DNA from: Manihot esculenta
Taxonomy: Eukaryota; Streptophyta; Magnoliopsida; Malpighiales; Euphorbiaceae
DNA: 64,000 bases
NCBI RefSeq assembly: GCF_001659605.2
Contig: NC_035172.2
Coordinates: 32,849,342-32,913,341 of the forward strand
Direction: 5' to 3'
Within the stretch, counting starts at the first letter, position 1. Each line of letters opens with the position of its first letter. The translations under genes and the position numbers were made by a program. The notes under the pieces are model-generated. The model made no database searches. It was not told the DNA's origin and worked only from the letters and a program-made list of their open reading frames with translations. Below are positions 43,688 to 56,118 of this stretch, one piece after another.

Positions 43688-46600
43688 GTGTTCCCAACAA
43701 CGCTCTCGGGGCCAGCGAGGGCATGGTTCAACAGCCTGGAGGCCGGAAGCATTAAAAGTTTCGGAGATCTGGCCACCCGCTTCATTAGCCGGTTCGTAGC
43801 CGGGGTGCCAGCAGATAGGAAGACGAGCTATCTGGAAACAGTGAGACAAAAAGCTGGTGAATCCCTCAGAGAGTATGTCACCCGTTTCAATACGGAGGCC
43901 CTGCAGATTCCCGAGCTTGACGAAGGAAGGGCGGTAGAGGCCATGCAAAAGGGAACAACCTCTGCCGAGTTCTTTGGTTCTCTGAGCAGGAAACCTCTGA
44001 CCTCACTGGCCGAGTTGATGAAGAGGGCGGAAAAGTATATAAGGCAGGATGACGCCTTAGTAACGAGTAGATTTGCCAAAGGGGGGGAAGGAAAAGAGAA
44101 AGCCCCGGGGGAGGGGAGGTCGGAGAAACACGAGAAGAAGCGTGGAAAAAGGCCTGAGCCGTACAAGCAGGCCTGGGAAAGAAAGGATCAAAGGCCTCCT
44201 CCTCCTCGGGTTCTCGAACCAAGAGTGCTCCCTCCTTGGGTCCCGGAGAAACCGACTCCATTAAATGCGTCCAGAGCCGAGGTGCTCATGGCTGTCCAGG
44301 ATAAGGAGTTTCTCCAGTGGCCCAAACCTTTGAAGTCGGAAGCAGATCAGAGGAATCCTGACAAGTATTGTCAGTACCACCGGACGCATGGCCACGATAC
44401 AAATAACTGTTTTCAGTTAATCGCGGAGATTGAAAGATTGATAAAAAGGGGGCATCTCAAAAATTTTGTGAAGAAACCGGAGGGGCAGAGGCCTCAACCC
44501 GGTCCGGCAGCCCAGATGCCCAGGAGAACTGGAGCTGGACCAGTGAATGATGGGTCCAGTGGGACTATTAATATGATTGTTGGAGGAACTGGAGGACGGA
44601 TGAACCGTCGAGGAAAGAAGAGAAACCGGGAAGGGGAGACCAGTAATGGCGAGGTTATGCAGATCGTTGAACACTCTCCCATGACCATCGTTTTCTCTTC
44701 GGAGGATGCACAGGGCATTCAGATGCCCCATGATGACGCGCTTGTCATTGAAGCAGTCATCCATAATTTTCGGGTGAAGAAGGTTCTGGTGGATGATGGG
44801 AGTAAGGTTAACTTATTGCCATATCGGGTTTTCCAGCAGATGGGAATCCCAGAGGAACAGCTGGTTCGGGACCAGTCACCCATCAAAGGGATCGGAGGAG
44901 CACCGGTACTTGTAGAAGGGAAGGTGAAGCTGACCCTTACCTTGGGAGAAGCACCCAAAGCTCGCACCCATTATGAGGTGTTCTTGGTGGTCAAACTCCC
45001 ACTGAGCTACAATGCGATTTTGGGGAGGCCGGCATTGTTCAGTTTCGAAGCTGTCACTAGCATCAGGTATCTGGCACTCAAGTTCCCAAAGGAAGGAGGA
45101 GTGGGAATGGTCCGGGGAAGCCAGGAGGAAGCAAGGGCAGTATACTTGGCCACAGTGACGGAACCGAACTCAACCGGAGAAGCGCTTGATTCGGAAGTTT
45201 TGGAGGTCAGGGATGAGACAAAGGAAGCCCGGACAGAGCCCGTTGGAGAGCTGGAGACTTTCTCCCTATCAGAAGAAGAAACGAGTAAGGTCTTCAGTCT
45301 CAATGCCGGCCTCACCAAAGAACAAAAAGGTGAAGCCATGGCCCTGATCCGAAGTCACTCGCCGACCTTCGCATGGAAGCCCTCAGACATGCCGGGAATT
45401 GACCCCAAAGTGATGACACACCAATTGAATGTCCTCCCCGAGGCTAGACCAGTAAAGCAAAAGAAGAGAGTAGTGGGAAGAGAGAAGCAGCAAGCTACCC
45501 AGGAAGAGGTGCAGAAGCTAGAAGAGGCAGGCTTTATTAGGGAGGTTATGTACCCACAGTGGTTGGCAAATCCTGTGTTAGTCAAAAAAGCCAATGGCAA
45601 ATACATGATGTGTATAGATTTTACCGACCTGAATAAGGCCTGCCCTAAAGATTGTTACCCCCTCCCCGATATTAATAAGATGGTCGACTCAACGGCTGGT
45701 TTTGATTATATGTCTTCTTTGGATGCTATGTCTGGTTACCACCAAATCCCAATGGAAAAAACGGATGAGGAGAAGACCTCATTTATAACTGAAGACGGGA
45801 CTTACTGCTACAGAGCTATGCCCTTCGGATTAAGAAACGCCGGGGCAACTTACCAACGATTAATGAATAAAATCTTTAAAAATCAGATCGGCAGGAATGT
45901 AGAAGTGTATGTGGATGACATGGTGGTTAAAAGTTCAACTTTTCAACAACATATAACGGATTTAAGGGAGATATTTGGGATGTTAGATCAATACAGGATG
46001 AAGCTGAATCCAGCAAAGTGCGCTTTCTTCATCAGGGGAGGAAAATTCTTGGGGTACATGGCGAGTGGAAAAGGCATTGAACCCAATCCGGAGAAAGTGG
46101 AAGCCATATTGAATATGCCAGAGCCGACCTGTGTAAGGGACGTCCAGAGATTAACTGGGAGAGTAGTGGCGCTTCATCGATTTATGTCAAGGTCGGCAGA
46201 AAAGTGTTTGCCATTCTTCAAAAAATTGAGGAAGGTCCCGAATTTTGAATGGACAGAAGACTGCCAAAAAGCCTTCACAGAACTTAAGGAATACCTCAGC
46301 TCACCTCACGTGCTCAGCAGCCCCGTAAAAGGGGAAGAACTCTTGATATACTTGGCAGCCTCAGAGCAAGCAGTCAGCGCAGTACTAGTAAGAGTGGAAG
46401 AAGGGGAGCAGAAACCTGTTTTCTACGTTAGCAAGGTACTCAGAGACACTGAGGTCAGATACTCGAACATTGAAAAATTGGCGTATGCCTTGTTGTTAGC
46501 AGTCCGGAAATTCAAAGTTTATCTGGAAGGCCACCAAGGAGTTGTGATGACGGACCAACCGTTAAAGAAGATCCTACGTAGGCCGAAAACTTCAGGACGG

Positions 46601-48505
46601 ATGTTAGCATGGTCCGTGGAAATCAGCCCTTACTGTCTGGAGTACCGACCTCGGACAGTTATAAAATCTCAAGCGCTGGCTGACTTCATAGCAGAATGCT
46701 CGTTCAACAAGGAGAAGGAAGGATCATCCTCGGAGATACCAAGCAAAGAAGGAGAGGGAGAGCTTTCCCAAGAGTCCAGCTGGAAGCTATATGTAGACGG
46801 AGCATCAGGCTCTGAGGGCAGTGGCGCTGGGATAATACTTAAGGGGCCGGAGGGCTTCAAAGTATGTTATGCCTTACGGCTAGAATTCAAAGCTTCTAAT
46901 AATGTGGCCGAATATGAAGCCTTGGTGAACGGAATGTTGGTAGCTTTGGAAATAGGGGTAACCGACCTCGAAGTAAATAGTGACTCTCAGCTGGTGATCA
47001 ACCAGGTGACGGGAATATATCAGGCCAGAGATCCCATCATGCAGAGTTATCTTGATAAAGTAAAAGCTGTGGAAGCCGACCTCACGCGCCGAGGAGTATT
47101 TACGAGATTTCAGAGGATACCTCGAGATGAAAATGAGGAGGCAGACCTGCTTAGTCGGCTGACCAAAGAAGAGTTAGAGCAGCTCTCTGATGAAGTCTAC
47201 ATACAGCATGTCAGCACACCTGCTTTCAAGAAAATATATACAGTACTGCAGGTAGAGCAGAGCCCAACTTGGATGACTCCATACTTGAGATACTTGGAAA
47301 AGGGCGAACTCCCCGAAGATAAAGTTGAAGCCAAAAAGATAGCAGCTCGAGCTGCCAATTACCAAGTAATAAGGGGAACTTTATACAGAAAAGGGAAATC
47401 CAGCCCATGGCTCCGGTGTGTGAGTCCGGAAGAAGCTGCAAAGGTAATAGAGGAAATACATAGAGGCCTATGTGGAGCTCACGAGGGAGCAGGGACATTA
47501 GCTAACAAAATATTCAGGCAAGGATACTACTGGCCCACTGTTAAAAAAGAAGCAGAAGAGTTTGTTCGGAGGTGTGACGTATGTCAGAGATTTGCTAATG
47601 CCATCAGGACCCCTGCCACTCCTCAAGCAAGCATATCCAGTCCATGGCCTTTCTCACAATGGGGAATTGACATCCTGGGACCTTTCCCCAAGACTACGGG
47701 GCAAAGGAAATTCGTAGTGGTGGCTGTGGAATATTTTTCGAAATGGCCAGAGGCAGAAGCAATAGCCACAATCACAGCTCGCAAGATGATAGATTTCGTA
47801 TGGGGACATATCATCTGCAGATTTGGCATACCAAGAGTACTTATCTCAGACAACGGCAGACAATTTGACTGCAGCACTTTCAGAGCCTTCACGACGAACA
47901 TGGGCATATGGCACAAGTTCTCCTCCGTGGCTCATCCTCAGACTAATGGCCAAACGGAAGTCACTACTAGAGCTATCCTTCAAGGATTAAAGAAACGGCT
48001 GAATGGCGCAAAGGAGAATTGGGCAGAAGAGCTCAATAGCACTCTATGGGCACTCCGAACCACTCCCAGAGCGCCCACTCAAGAAACCCCGTTTGCACTT
48101 GCATACGGCACAGAGGCTGTAGTCCCAGTTGAATTGCAGATCCCCACTCATCGAGTTCAATTCGTTAGTGAGAACGCTAATGGGGACAAATTAAGGAGCA
48201 ACCTAGATGCTCTTGAAGAAGTTAGGGAAGAAGCCCAAGTCCGAACTGCTGCTTATCAACAACGAGCAGCAAGATATTACAATCAAAAGGTCAGAGAAAG
48301 AAGCTTGAAGGTGGGAGACCTGACTTTAAGAAACCTGGAAGCTACCGGAAAAAGAGCAGCTGCAGGCAAACTAGCACCGACCTGGGAAGGTCCATTCAAG
48401 GTGACAAAAGTGGTTAAGCCCGGGGTATACCGAATTGAAGATATGCAAGGAAACCCCGAGCCCCATGCTTGGAACATCCAGCACTTAAAAAGGTATTTTC
48501 CTTGA
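43688..48505 (+). CDS. Tat gag-pol polyprotein (capsid, protease, RT, two RNase H, integrase)
   Basis: A 1,605-codon open frame shows, in order: capsid-like domain (ARAWFNSLEAGSIKSFGDLA, about 43710-44040); CHHC-type knuckle (CQYHRTHGHDTNNC, about 44370); retropepsin-like domain (VLVDDGSKVNLLPYRVF, about 44780-45030); RT with DFTDLNKACPKDCYPLPD and YVDD at 45908-45919; first RNase H (about 46320-46640); archaeal-type second RNase H (YVDGASGSEG, about 46790-47170); integrase zinc region (AHEGAG ... CDVC, about 47470-47590) and core (WGIDILGPF, ISDNG, NGQTEV, about 47660-47970). It replicates the element by reverse transcription and integration. The catalytic residues look intact, but production from a single message would require passing the TGA at 43682. 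Confidence 0.93.
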   Translation: MFPTTLSGPARAWFNSLEAGSIKSFGDLATRFISRFVAGVPADRKTSYLETVRQKAGESLREYVTRFNTEALQIPELDEGRAVEAMQKGTTSAEFFGSLSRKPLTSLAELMKRAEKYIRQDDALVTSRFAKGGEGKEKAPGEGRSEKHEKKRGKRPEPYKQAWERKDQRPPPPRVLEPRVLPPWVPEKPTPLNASRAEVLMAVQDKEFLQWPKPLKSEADQRNPDKYCQYHRTHGHDTNNCFQLIAEIERLIKRGHLKNFVKKPEGQRPQPGPAAQMPRRTGAGPVNDGSSGTINMIVGGTGGRMNRRGKKRNREGETSNGEVMQIVEHSPMTIVFSSEDAQGIQMPHDDALVIEAVIHNFRVKKVLVDDGSKVNLLPYRVFQQMGIPEEQLVRDQSPIKGIGGAPVLVEGKVKLTLTLGEAPKARTHYEVFLVVKLPLSYNAILGRPALFSFEAVTSIRYLALKFPKEGGVGMVRGSQEEARAVYLATVTEPNSTGEALDSEVLEVRDETKEARTEPVGELETFSLSEEETSKVFSLNAGLTKEQKGEAMALIRSHSPTFAWKPSDMPGIDPKVMTHQLNVLPEARPVKQKKRVVGREKQQATQEEVQKLEEAGFIREVMYPQWLANPVLVKKANGKYMMCIDFTDLNKACPKDCYPLPDINKMVDSTAGFDYMSSLDAMSGYHQIPMEKTDEEKTSFITEDGTYCYRAMPFGLRNAGATYQRLMNKIFKNQIGRNVEVYVDDMVVKSSTFQQHITDLREIFGMLDQYRMKLNPAKCAFFIRGGKFLGYMASGKGIEPNPEKVEAILNMPEPTCVRDVQRLTGRVVALHRFMSRSAEKCLPFFKKLRKVPNFEWTEDCQKAFTELKEYLSSPHVLSSPVKGEELLIYLAASEQAVSAVLVRVEEGEQKPVFYVSKVLRDTEVRYSNIEKLAYALLLAVRKFKVYLEGHQGVVMTDQPLKKILRRPKTSGRMLAWSVEISPYCLEYRPRTVIKSQALADFIAECSFNKEKEGSSSEIPSKEGEGELSQESSWKLYVDGASGSEGSGAGIILKGPEGFKVCYALRLEFKASNNVAEYEALVNGMLVALEIGVTDLEVNSDSQLVINQVTGIYQARDPIMQSYLDKVKAVEADLTRRGVFTRFQRIPRDENEEADLLSRLTKEELEQLSDEVYIQHVSTPAFKKIYTVLQVEQSPTWMTPYLRYLEKGELPEDKVEAKKIAARAANYQVIRGTLYRKGKSSPWLRCVSPEEAAKVIEEIHRGLCGAHEGAGTLANKIFRQGYYWPTVKKEAEEFVRRCDVCQRFANAIRTPATPQASISSPWPFSQWGIDILGPFPKTTGQRKFVVVAVEYFSKWPEAEAIATITARKMIDFVWGHIICRFGIPRVLISDNGRQFDCSTFRAFTTNMGIWHKFSSVAHPQTNGQTEVTTRAILQGLKKRLNGAKENWAEELNSTLWALRTTPRAPTQETPFALAYGTEAVVPVELQIPTHRVQFVSENANGDKLRSNLDALEEVREEAQVRTAAYQQRAARYYNQKVRERSLKVGDLTLRNLEATGKRAAAGKLAPTWEGPFKVTKVVKPGVYRIEDMQGNPEPHAWNIQHLKRYFP

Positions 48506-48718
48506 AATATTTGTAAAGAAAAAACATCGTATTTTGACAAATGTGAATAAATGAAAATTGTTTATACAATGTGATTATCTTTGTGAAAAAACATTTTTCA
48601 TGATAAAGAAAAGAACAGGGCTCAGAAAGATCCCTCGCAAACAAGACCTCAGTTAGGCACAAAAACCAGCTGAGATGACGAAGCGACAGTAAGGCCAATG
48701 AGCCTGAATTTTCTACAA
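48506..48718. other. Short spacer after pol
   Basis: AT-rich leader into the tandem array; no coding signal. Confidence 0.5.
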
Positions 48719-49470
48719 ATAACCGGCGAGGCCCCGAGGTCGTCCCGGAAATTCAAAGAAAAAACAGGATCCCATAAGATCTCCTGGAAACAAAAAACAA
48801 CCGGCGAGGCCCCGAGGTCGTCCCGGAAATTCAAAGAAAAAACAGGATCCCGTAAGATCTCCTGGAAACAAAAACAACCGGCGAGGCCCCGAGGTCGTCC
48901 CGGAAATTCAAAGAAAAAATAGGATCCCGTAAGATCTCCTGGAGACAAAAATAACCGGCGAGGCCCCGAGGTCGTCCCGGAAATTCAAAGAAAAAACAGG
49001 ATCCCGTAAGATCTCCTGGAAACAAAAAAACAACCGGCGAGGCCCCGAGGTCGTCCCGAAAATTCAAAGAAAAAATAGGATCCCGTAAGATCTCCTGGAG
49101 ACAAAAACAACCGGCGAGGCCCCGAGGTCGTCCCGGAAATTCAAAGAAAAAACAGGATCCCGTAAGATCTCTTGGAAACAAAAAACAACCGGCGAGGCCC
49201 CGAGGTCGTCCCGGAAATTCAAAGAAAAAACAGGATCCCGTAAGATCTCCTGGAAACAGAAACAACCGGCGAGGCCCCGAGGTCGTCCCGAAAATTCAAA
49301 GAAAAAACAGGATCCCGTAAGATCTCCTGGAAACAAAAACAACCGGCGAGGCCCCGAGGTCGTCCCGGAAGAAACCAGGATCCCGTAAGATCTCCTGGAG
49401 ACAAAAACAACCGGCGAGGCCCCGAGGTCGTCCCGGAAAGAAAACCAGGATCCCGTAAGATCTCCTAGAA
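48719..49470. repeat. Tandem array, about 77-bp unit, ten copies
   Basis: Each unit contains AACCGGCGAGGCCCCGAGG followed by TCGTCCCGGAAATTCAAAG and AGGATCCCGTAAGATCTCC. Spacing is 65-79 bases; the last two units are shortened by loss of the AATTCAAAG part. Units are nearly identical, consistent with recent expansion. A T/A homopolymer (A run at about 49507-49531) follows. Long minus-strand open frames over the array are by-products of the repeat. Confidence 0.95.
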
Positions 49471-50016
49471 TCGAAAATAGGTCGGTAAAGGACTTAAGAG
49501 CCTCCCAAAAAAAAAAAAAAAAAAAAAAAAAGGGCTGAGCTCCCAGCTCGAATAGACTTATATTCTTACGACACTCAAGGTCGAACTCCCAGCTCGGACC
49601 GATGTTAGCAAAGGCCCACGACCGAGCCCTCAACTCGGGTAGACTTATATCCTTAAAGGATCCAGATACGAAGGCCAAAGAGAACGGCCGAGCTCCCTCC
49701 ATAGCAGGACTCATAAATGAAGATATCCTTAGAAGGATAAAAAAGGCTATAATCAAAGCCTAAATCAATTTATCTGAAACAAATATACGAAGTCACAGCG
49801 CAGAAAGCAGGACTAAAAGCCAAAAACTGACATGATAGTTGTCATTAAAGGTACGAGACTTGATCTCCCAAATCATCAGCTAAGAGCTGAGCTCGCAACT
49901 TAAGCTTAATTCAGAGCTTCTGAATGAAAATATATAGTTTACAAAGAGTAGAGATAAATGTCAAGAAATATGAAAAACAAGAAAGAAACTAATATTGCAT
50001 TACTAACTATTACAAT
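49471..50016. other. Spacer with GAGCTC-rich repeats; no gene
   Basis: After the A run come phrases with CTGAGCTCCCAGCTCG and CGAACTCCCAGCTCGG, repeated imperfectly, then AT-richer sequence leading to the stop of the antisense gene. No plus-strand coding signal. Confidence 0.5.
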
Positions 50017-53000
50017 TTATTTCTCCGGCGAGGAAGGAGGATAAATAGTCCTTAAAGGACTTACAACAGTAAGAACACCCTCGCCTGCATTATCTCTATT
50101 TACAGCCATCCCCGAAGGAAGCTCGGTGTCCCTGGGGCCAGAGCTCTCAACATTAATAGTAGGGGCCACTTCTGACCTAGGGTGGAGGCCGTCTTTCTCA
50201 GAATCAAGATCATCTTCCTCCGACCCTACCTCAGATTCCTCTAACGAAGACTCAGATGGCCGGTCTATGTTCCTCCGAGAATCTCCTCGGGGCAAAGGGC
50301 AATCATCCTCCCCGTATAGCACTGACTCGCCATCTGAGTCCACTTCGCGCCTCCGAAGCTTGGCCAAAGGAACATCAGGAGCCTGTCTAGCTTCTCTTAA
50401 ACCGCGATTGTAGCCAGTTACATACATGCGGTAGGCCTTATCAAGGATAGCCTTTTTCATCTCACCAGACGCTTTATACTCATCAAGGTGTTCTTCACAA
50501 GCCTCAGCCACAAATTCCTTAAACTCAGAAGAGTCTTTGTAGTCCTGAAGATGAGCTTCACAGGCCTGATCAATTTTAACCTTCAGCTCATCAGACTCCT
50601 GATACTCCGCTATATACTGTTCACGCTTCAGCTGAGCCTTCCCTTCCGCATACTTTACCACCTCAAGCAGGGCTAAACATTTACGTTCCAAAGCCCTGAC
50701 TTCATTCTTCAGCTGTTGTTGGCGAAGGTTGAACTCTTCAGCCGATGAAGACAGATCTTTGATACGTTCAGAACTTGTGCCCAATTCCTGCTCAAGGACC
50801 TCCACCCGGGCTAGGGCACTTTCCTTCTGAGCCTTCACCTCACTCAGGTGAGCTTGAAGCCCCTCAAAATCAGCCTTTAAGGCCTCATGTTGGCGCTGGA
50901 CCTCAGCCCTTTGGCTTACAGCCTCATCCCTCTCCTGAAGGGCCGTCGTCATAGAGGACAGCTGTTTTACAACCTCTACACAACGAGTTTCCACTTCAGC
51001 TGCCCTCTCATCAGACTCCTGGAGAACTCTGCGAGTATGAGATAGCTCTGACTCCAGGGATTTGCTATGCTCTGCCGCCTCAACTGCTTTGTCCTCAACT
51101 CTCTTAGAGGCCTCCAGGGCAGAATGCAACTCCACTCGGAGAGACTGGATCTGCTCCCGGGCGGCTGCCAGGTGGCCCCTCGCGTCGCTGGTGGCAGTCA
51201 GGTTCTCATCACGACGCGCTTCCTCGATCCGGCGGTCCACGGACTCCCGGAGAGAGAGATCACGGGCATCCACCTCCATAACCAGGCCTAACACCTAGTA
51301 CGGAAGAACAATTGTCAAGAAAAGAAACAAAGCAAACTCAAAGAAAGGTGAAAAAATAACTTACCATCAGCAGCATTTCTCCAATCGTGGATCCGAGCTC
51401 CTCACGAGAGCGAGATTGGAAGGACACCTGCTCCTTGGTAGAACTGGCCAAGTGACCAGTCAGGGCCAGCAGACGAGGATCCGAAGCCTCCGTTATCCCG
51501 CCGAACATCCGTTCCCGGAGAAGTGCGGCAACAGCGGAGGCCAGAGACTCCGAGGAAATGCTTGACAGGTCCAGAATGTTGTCAGTAGGGGACGACGAAG
51601 GAACAGCAGAAACACCCTTCCCTTTCCCAATGGGAGGAAGAGGTGGGGAAGGACCCACAGCAGTCCGGGATTTTTTCCGAGCAGGAGATGGGACGGGCGT
51701 TCCAGAAGGGGTCGGACGCTTGCCCCCTGTCTTTGAGGGGACACCCTCAGATCCCTCAGGCTCAGTCCTCACAGGGGCAGGGGCACCTTCACCAGAAACC
51801 TCCGGGCTTTGATCCTCCAGGAGGACGATCTCCATCCCTGTCCTAGAGATCTCCTTATCTTCAACGGGGGACTTAAATTTCCCCCCTAACGCCTCCTCAG
51901 TAGAACGAACGGCACCCTGCCCCACTTGTTCAGTAGCTTGGGTCTGCTCCACAACAGCTAGGGAAGTTTCCCTCACGACCTCTGAGGAGGCTGGAACGGA
52001 TCTAAACCCTTCAGCAGGCGTCGAGGTCGAGCTCGACCCACCATGGCTAGATGACCGAGCTGATTTGGTGCTGCGAGAGCCCGGTTTGGAAGTCCGAGAA
52101 GAGGCTTTGACAGGAGGTCGGCTGATCTTCTTGGAAGAAGCGGCCTGCGACAGCTCCGCAGCAATCTCAGTTACAGAATGCCCATCCCCAAAGGCGTCAA
52201 AAATCGCATGCATGTTCTCCCGAGACAGGTCAAAATTCTTGGGGAATTTGATGCCATCCATTCTAACCTCGGAAGCTGCGAGAAACAAGAAGTTATAAAG
52301 AGTCAGCATACTTCCTGATATCATGAGCAAAGAAAAAACAGAATAACCGGACAAAGCACTATACCCGTGTCCTGGATATCCCTAAGGTTTGACGCAAACA
52401 TACACTTCTCGACATCATACTTCCTCTCAACAGAAGTCAGTCGAAGCAGCCCGACCTGCTCAATAAGACTCAATTCGGGCAGATTGTTGCAGCCCGGAAA
52501 GATCTCCCCCCACCTCAGGTCCACATCCCACGATCGGCAGGACCCTAATTTCAACTCCGCCACAAGGAAATTCTCTACCCATCCCTTTATAGAATCCTTG
52601 TAGCCCGTAAGAAGAGACAGCCCATTACGGGGGGAAAAGTAATAGAAGTTTTGCTTCGCCCTAACCAGGCGGAAAAAAGTGACAAACAGACAGGCCGTAG
52701 GGGCGAAACCCCAACCCAGACAGATAGACTCGAAACAGGACATGAATAAAATGGAATTTGGAGATAACATTCGAGGAGTTACCCCAAAATATTCAAAAAC
52801 CTCAACAAAGAAAGGGGTAAAAGGAAGCGGTAGACCAAATTCTCTCTGCTTCAGAAAAAACACTATGCTACGAACCTCCTGAGGATCCACTAAACCAGGA
52901 GGGCGAGGGTAAGGAAGAACTATCCTCTCATTTGGAAGAGGTGCTCGAATAAGATACAACGGAGTATCTAAAAGCCTCCGGGAAATGTGATTAGTTATGT

Positions 53001-53058
53001 TGGAAGGGGTAATATGCGACTCAAGATCAAAAACATCAGGAAGCTTTAAACTTGCCAT
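50017..53058 (-). CDS. Antisense three-exon gene of the Tat element (PF04195-like N-terminus plus coiled coil)
   Basis: Exons 53058-52365, 52275-51365 and 51294-50017 have GT-AG introns (89 and 70 bp) with phases 1 and 0, joining into about 960 residues without a stop. The start is ATG 53058 (MASLKLPDVFDL); the frame extends upstream to 53139 but lacks support. Exon 1 (1-231) resembles the 'putative gypsy type transposon' domain (PF04195): LPLPFTPFFVEVFEYFGVTP and a W-rich end. Exon 2 is Ser/Pro/Lys-rich, low complexity. Exon 3 is a long coiled coil (heptads of L, E, A, about residues 550-830) with an acidic Ser-rich tail. Extra antisense ORFs are known in Tat-lineage elements such as Grande and Retand; their role is unknown. 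Expression would need its own promoter in the 53-55 kb spacer. Confidence 0.82.
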
Positions 53059-55424
53059 AGAAGAACAAGGAAGCGTACCTGAGAACACGATGGGATGAAA
53101 AAAGAGACGTAGAAGGAATTGCAGGAAGACAGAGAGCAACCAAGAGCTAGTTCTTCAAAGGACAAAAGGAATTCGAAAAGAAAGAAAGAAAGGCTATTAT
53201 GAGGCAAAGCGTTGATACTGAACAGTTTTGTCTTGGAGCGGTGCGATCATTAATTGTTCTCGAAATTTACCCTCTCGACGGTTAGGAAATAACCGGCGAG
53301 ACGGTAAAGGGGCAAAAGGATGATCGCTGGGCTTCTCTACATCTATCAAGGGCCAAGTATACGATGACAGTCCATCATTTAAAAGCCCATTCGCCACCCA
53401 CATAATACAGGCCCAACTCATCAGTCAGAGCAACTGAGCCTACTACTTTACCATCCCTATGGTAAATGCCGAGGAAACAGAGGGGCAAGTTATGAAAAGA
53501 CTCAAAAGTACAAGCAAAAGGGAGCATGATAAAGGTCAGACTTGCGCATCACTTAAAAAGTTATAAGATTTGATTTACCGCTACTAAACAAAGGGTGGGA
53601 GATCGGAAAGAAGCGCCAAAAGCACCTCGGAGTCATACAAAGCTGAGAGCTTAGAGTTCAACTCATCAGAAGCCGAGCTCAGAGGTCGGATTAGTCCAGC
53701 TCAGACAGCATGACTTGAGAGCTCGGCCAGCTAAAGGAAACTCAGAGCTCATTTCACTAAGCAAAGACAGAACTCTCAGGTCGGTCAGTTCAGCTCGGAC
53801 AACATGACCTGAGAGCCCGGACGGATGAAGGAGACTCAAAGCTCAATTCATCGAAGTAAAGACCGAGCTCACAGGTCGGTCAGACAGCCCAGTTCGAAAA
53901 ACTTGAAAGCCCAGTTGACTAAGTGGATCCGGAGTTCAACTCATCAGAGCTCGCAGATAGGTTAGATTAGCTCGGGAAAAAGCAGGACAGAGCTCAGTTG
54001 GTTAAAACTATAAGGCGAGCAATCTAAAGTATTTCACACATAATAAAAAAAGAACAGCTTAAGCATGAGAGCAGAACAAGAACTTCATTAAAAGAAAAGC
54101 ACATTACAGCACGTTACAAAGGCCTACACTACGGGATGAAAGACTATCCTTAAAGAATTTACATATCCAGATACTTCCTCATCTACGACTATCACCTACC
54201 CTACTATTCTAGTCTTCAGCTCGGAGGACTTCTCGTAGCTCGGAATGAGAGTTTTTCAGAAAAGGCCAAGATCTGTCTCGCTATTACAGGGGAACTGAAC
54301 AAGTTGATTCCCATAAGCATTTCTCACTGTTCCCCTGGGCGAACGTCCGGTTACCCAAATGTGATGCACGGTACATTCGAACAAGCTCAGATATGGTATG
54401 CCGGCCGTGCACCACACATGAAAAACATAAGTCTTCGAGGCTATGACCCCGAAGAGATCGCGAAGTACACATTCGAAAAAATCGCTGGAGACCTGACTGA
54501 GTGCAGCAGATCCCAGTCTCACGTAATACTGGTACTTCACACCAAAGGGAATAATAATACTGGTACTTCACACCAAAAAGAACAACAAGCTGAGCGCCGG
54601 CACCACTCCCATTTATATCAAAAGAGGACAACAGGGGCATCGAGGAAATTCCCTGTTTCTCTGTGGAAAAAGGCGAAGTTAGATCCAACCCCTCAACAGT
54701 CTAGAACTTCTCTGGAGCCCGGACAACAAGCAGAGAAGGAGGCCGGCCAGACGACCTGGGTAAAGCAGTTTCAGCAGCTTGCTGGATGGTCCCGCCCTTC
54801 GCCTGCCATACCCGAAGGATCTTCAATGCACCCTTCAGACGCCTTAGAGGTAACATCAAATTTTCAAGAATTTTGAACTGACCCATATTTATCTCAGGAA
54901 CGGCAAAAAGTTTCAAAACAGGGACAAGTCAGAAACAGTTCTCCCTTAAGATGATAAGAGCACAATCAAGGCAAAACTCTGGGGCACAAGGCAACCTGTT
55001 TGAAGAGGGCGTCGGATAAACCTGCCACAGATAAAACAAGAATTTCTCGCTTCAACAGAAGGCTCAAGAATGAATAAAAGCTGGCGCTGATATATACTCG
55101 GAGCCTGAAGACTTAGCACGGGACAGAGCTACACTAGACTCTAAGCTAATGGCGTCAGATTTTTAAAAGATATTCACAGAAAAGGAAAGAAAGGAGATGT
55201 CCAGATAATGATGACAAGAAAGTAAAGGCGGCAGAGGACAAGAAAAATAGAAAAAAAAGACAGAAAGAGGAAAGAGCAGATAGAATTCAGAAACTGCGCA
55301 ACGACTGAAAGATGAAAGGATGTTTTTAAGGTACCTGAACCCGAACAGACGCGATCATAATAGTTCTTGGTATTCACCCCCTCGGCAGTTGGAGCAATAA
55401 CTGCCGAGAAGGTGAAGGGGCAAT
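53059..55424. other. 3' spacer of the Tat element with GAGCTC repeats
   Basis: A degenerate repeat of about 115-125 bp, with words such as GAGCTCAGAGGTCGG and ACTCAGAGCTCA, covers about 53640-53990. A 29-bp direct duplication (ACTGGTACTTCACACCAAA) lies at 54528-54577. A plus-strand open frame (54304-54876, 190 codons) has no recognisable domain and composition like its surroundings, so I do not call it a gene. The promoter of the antisense gene should lie here but no clear TATA-INR pair was identified. Confidence 0.5.

Positions 55425-56118
<694 letters not shown>

Noticed and set aside
48698..49756. Long open frames on both strands over the tandem array (for example 230 codons on the minus strand)
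   Set aside because: They follow from repeating a unit without stops; unit length varies between copies so no frame is conserved.
54304..54876. 190-codon plus-strand frame in the Tat 3' spacer
   Set aside because: No domain, no clear start context, and it crosses a local 29-bp duplication; the composition is that of the surrounding spacer.
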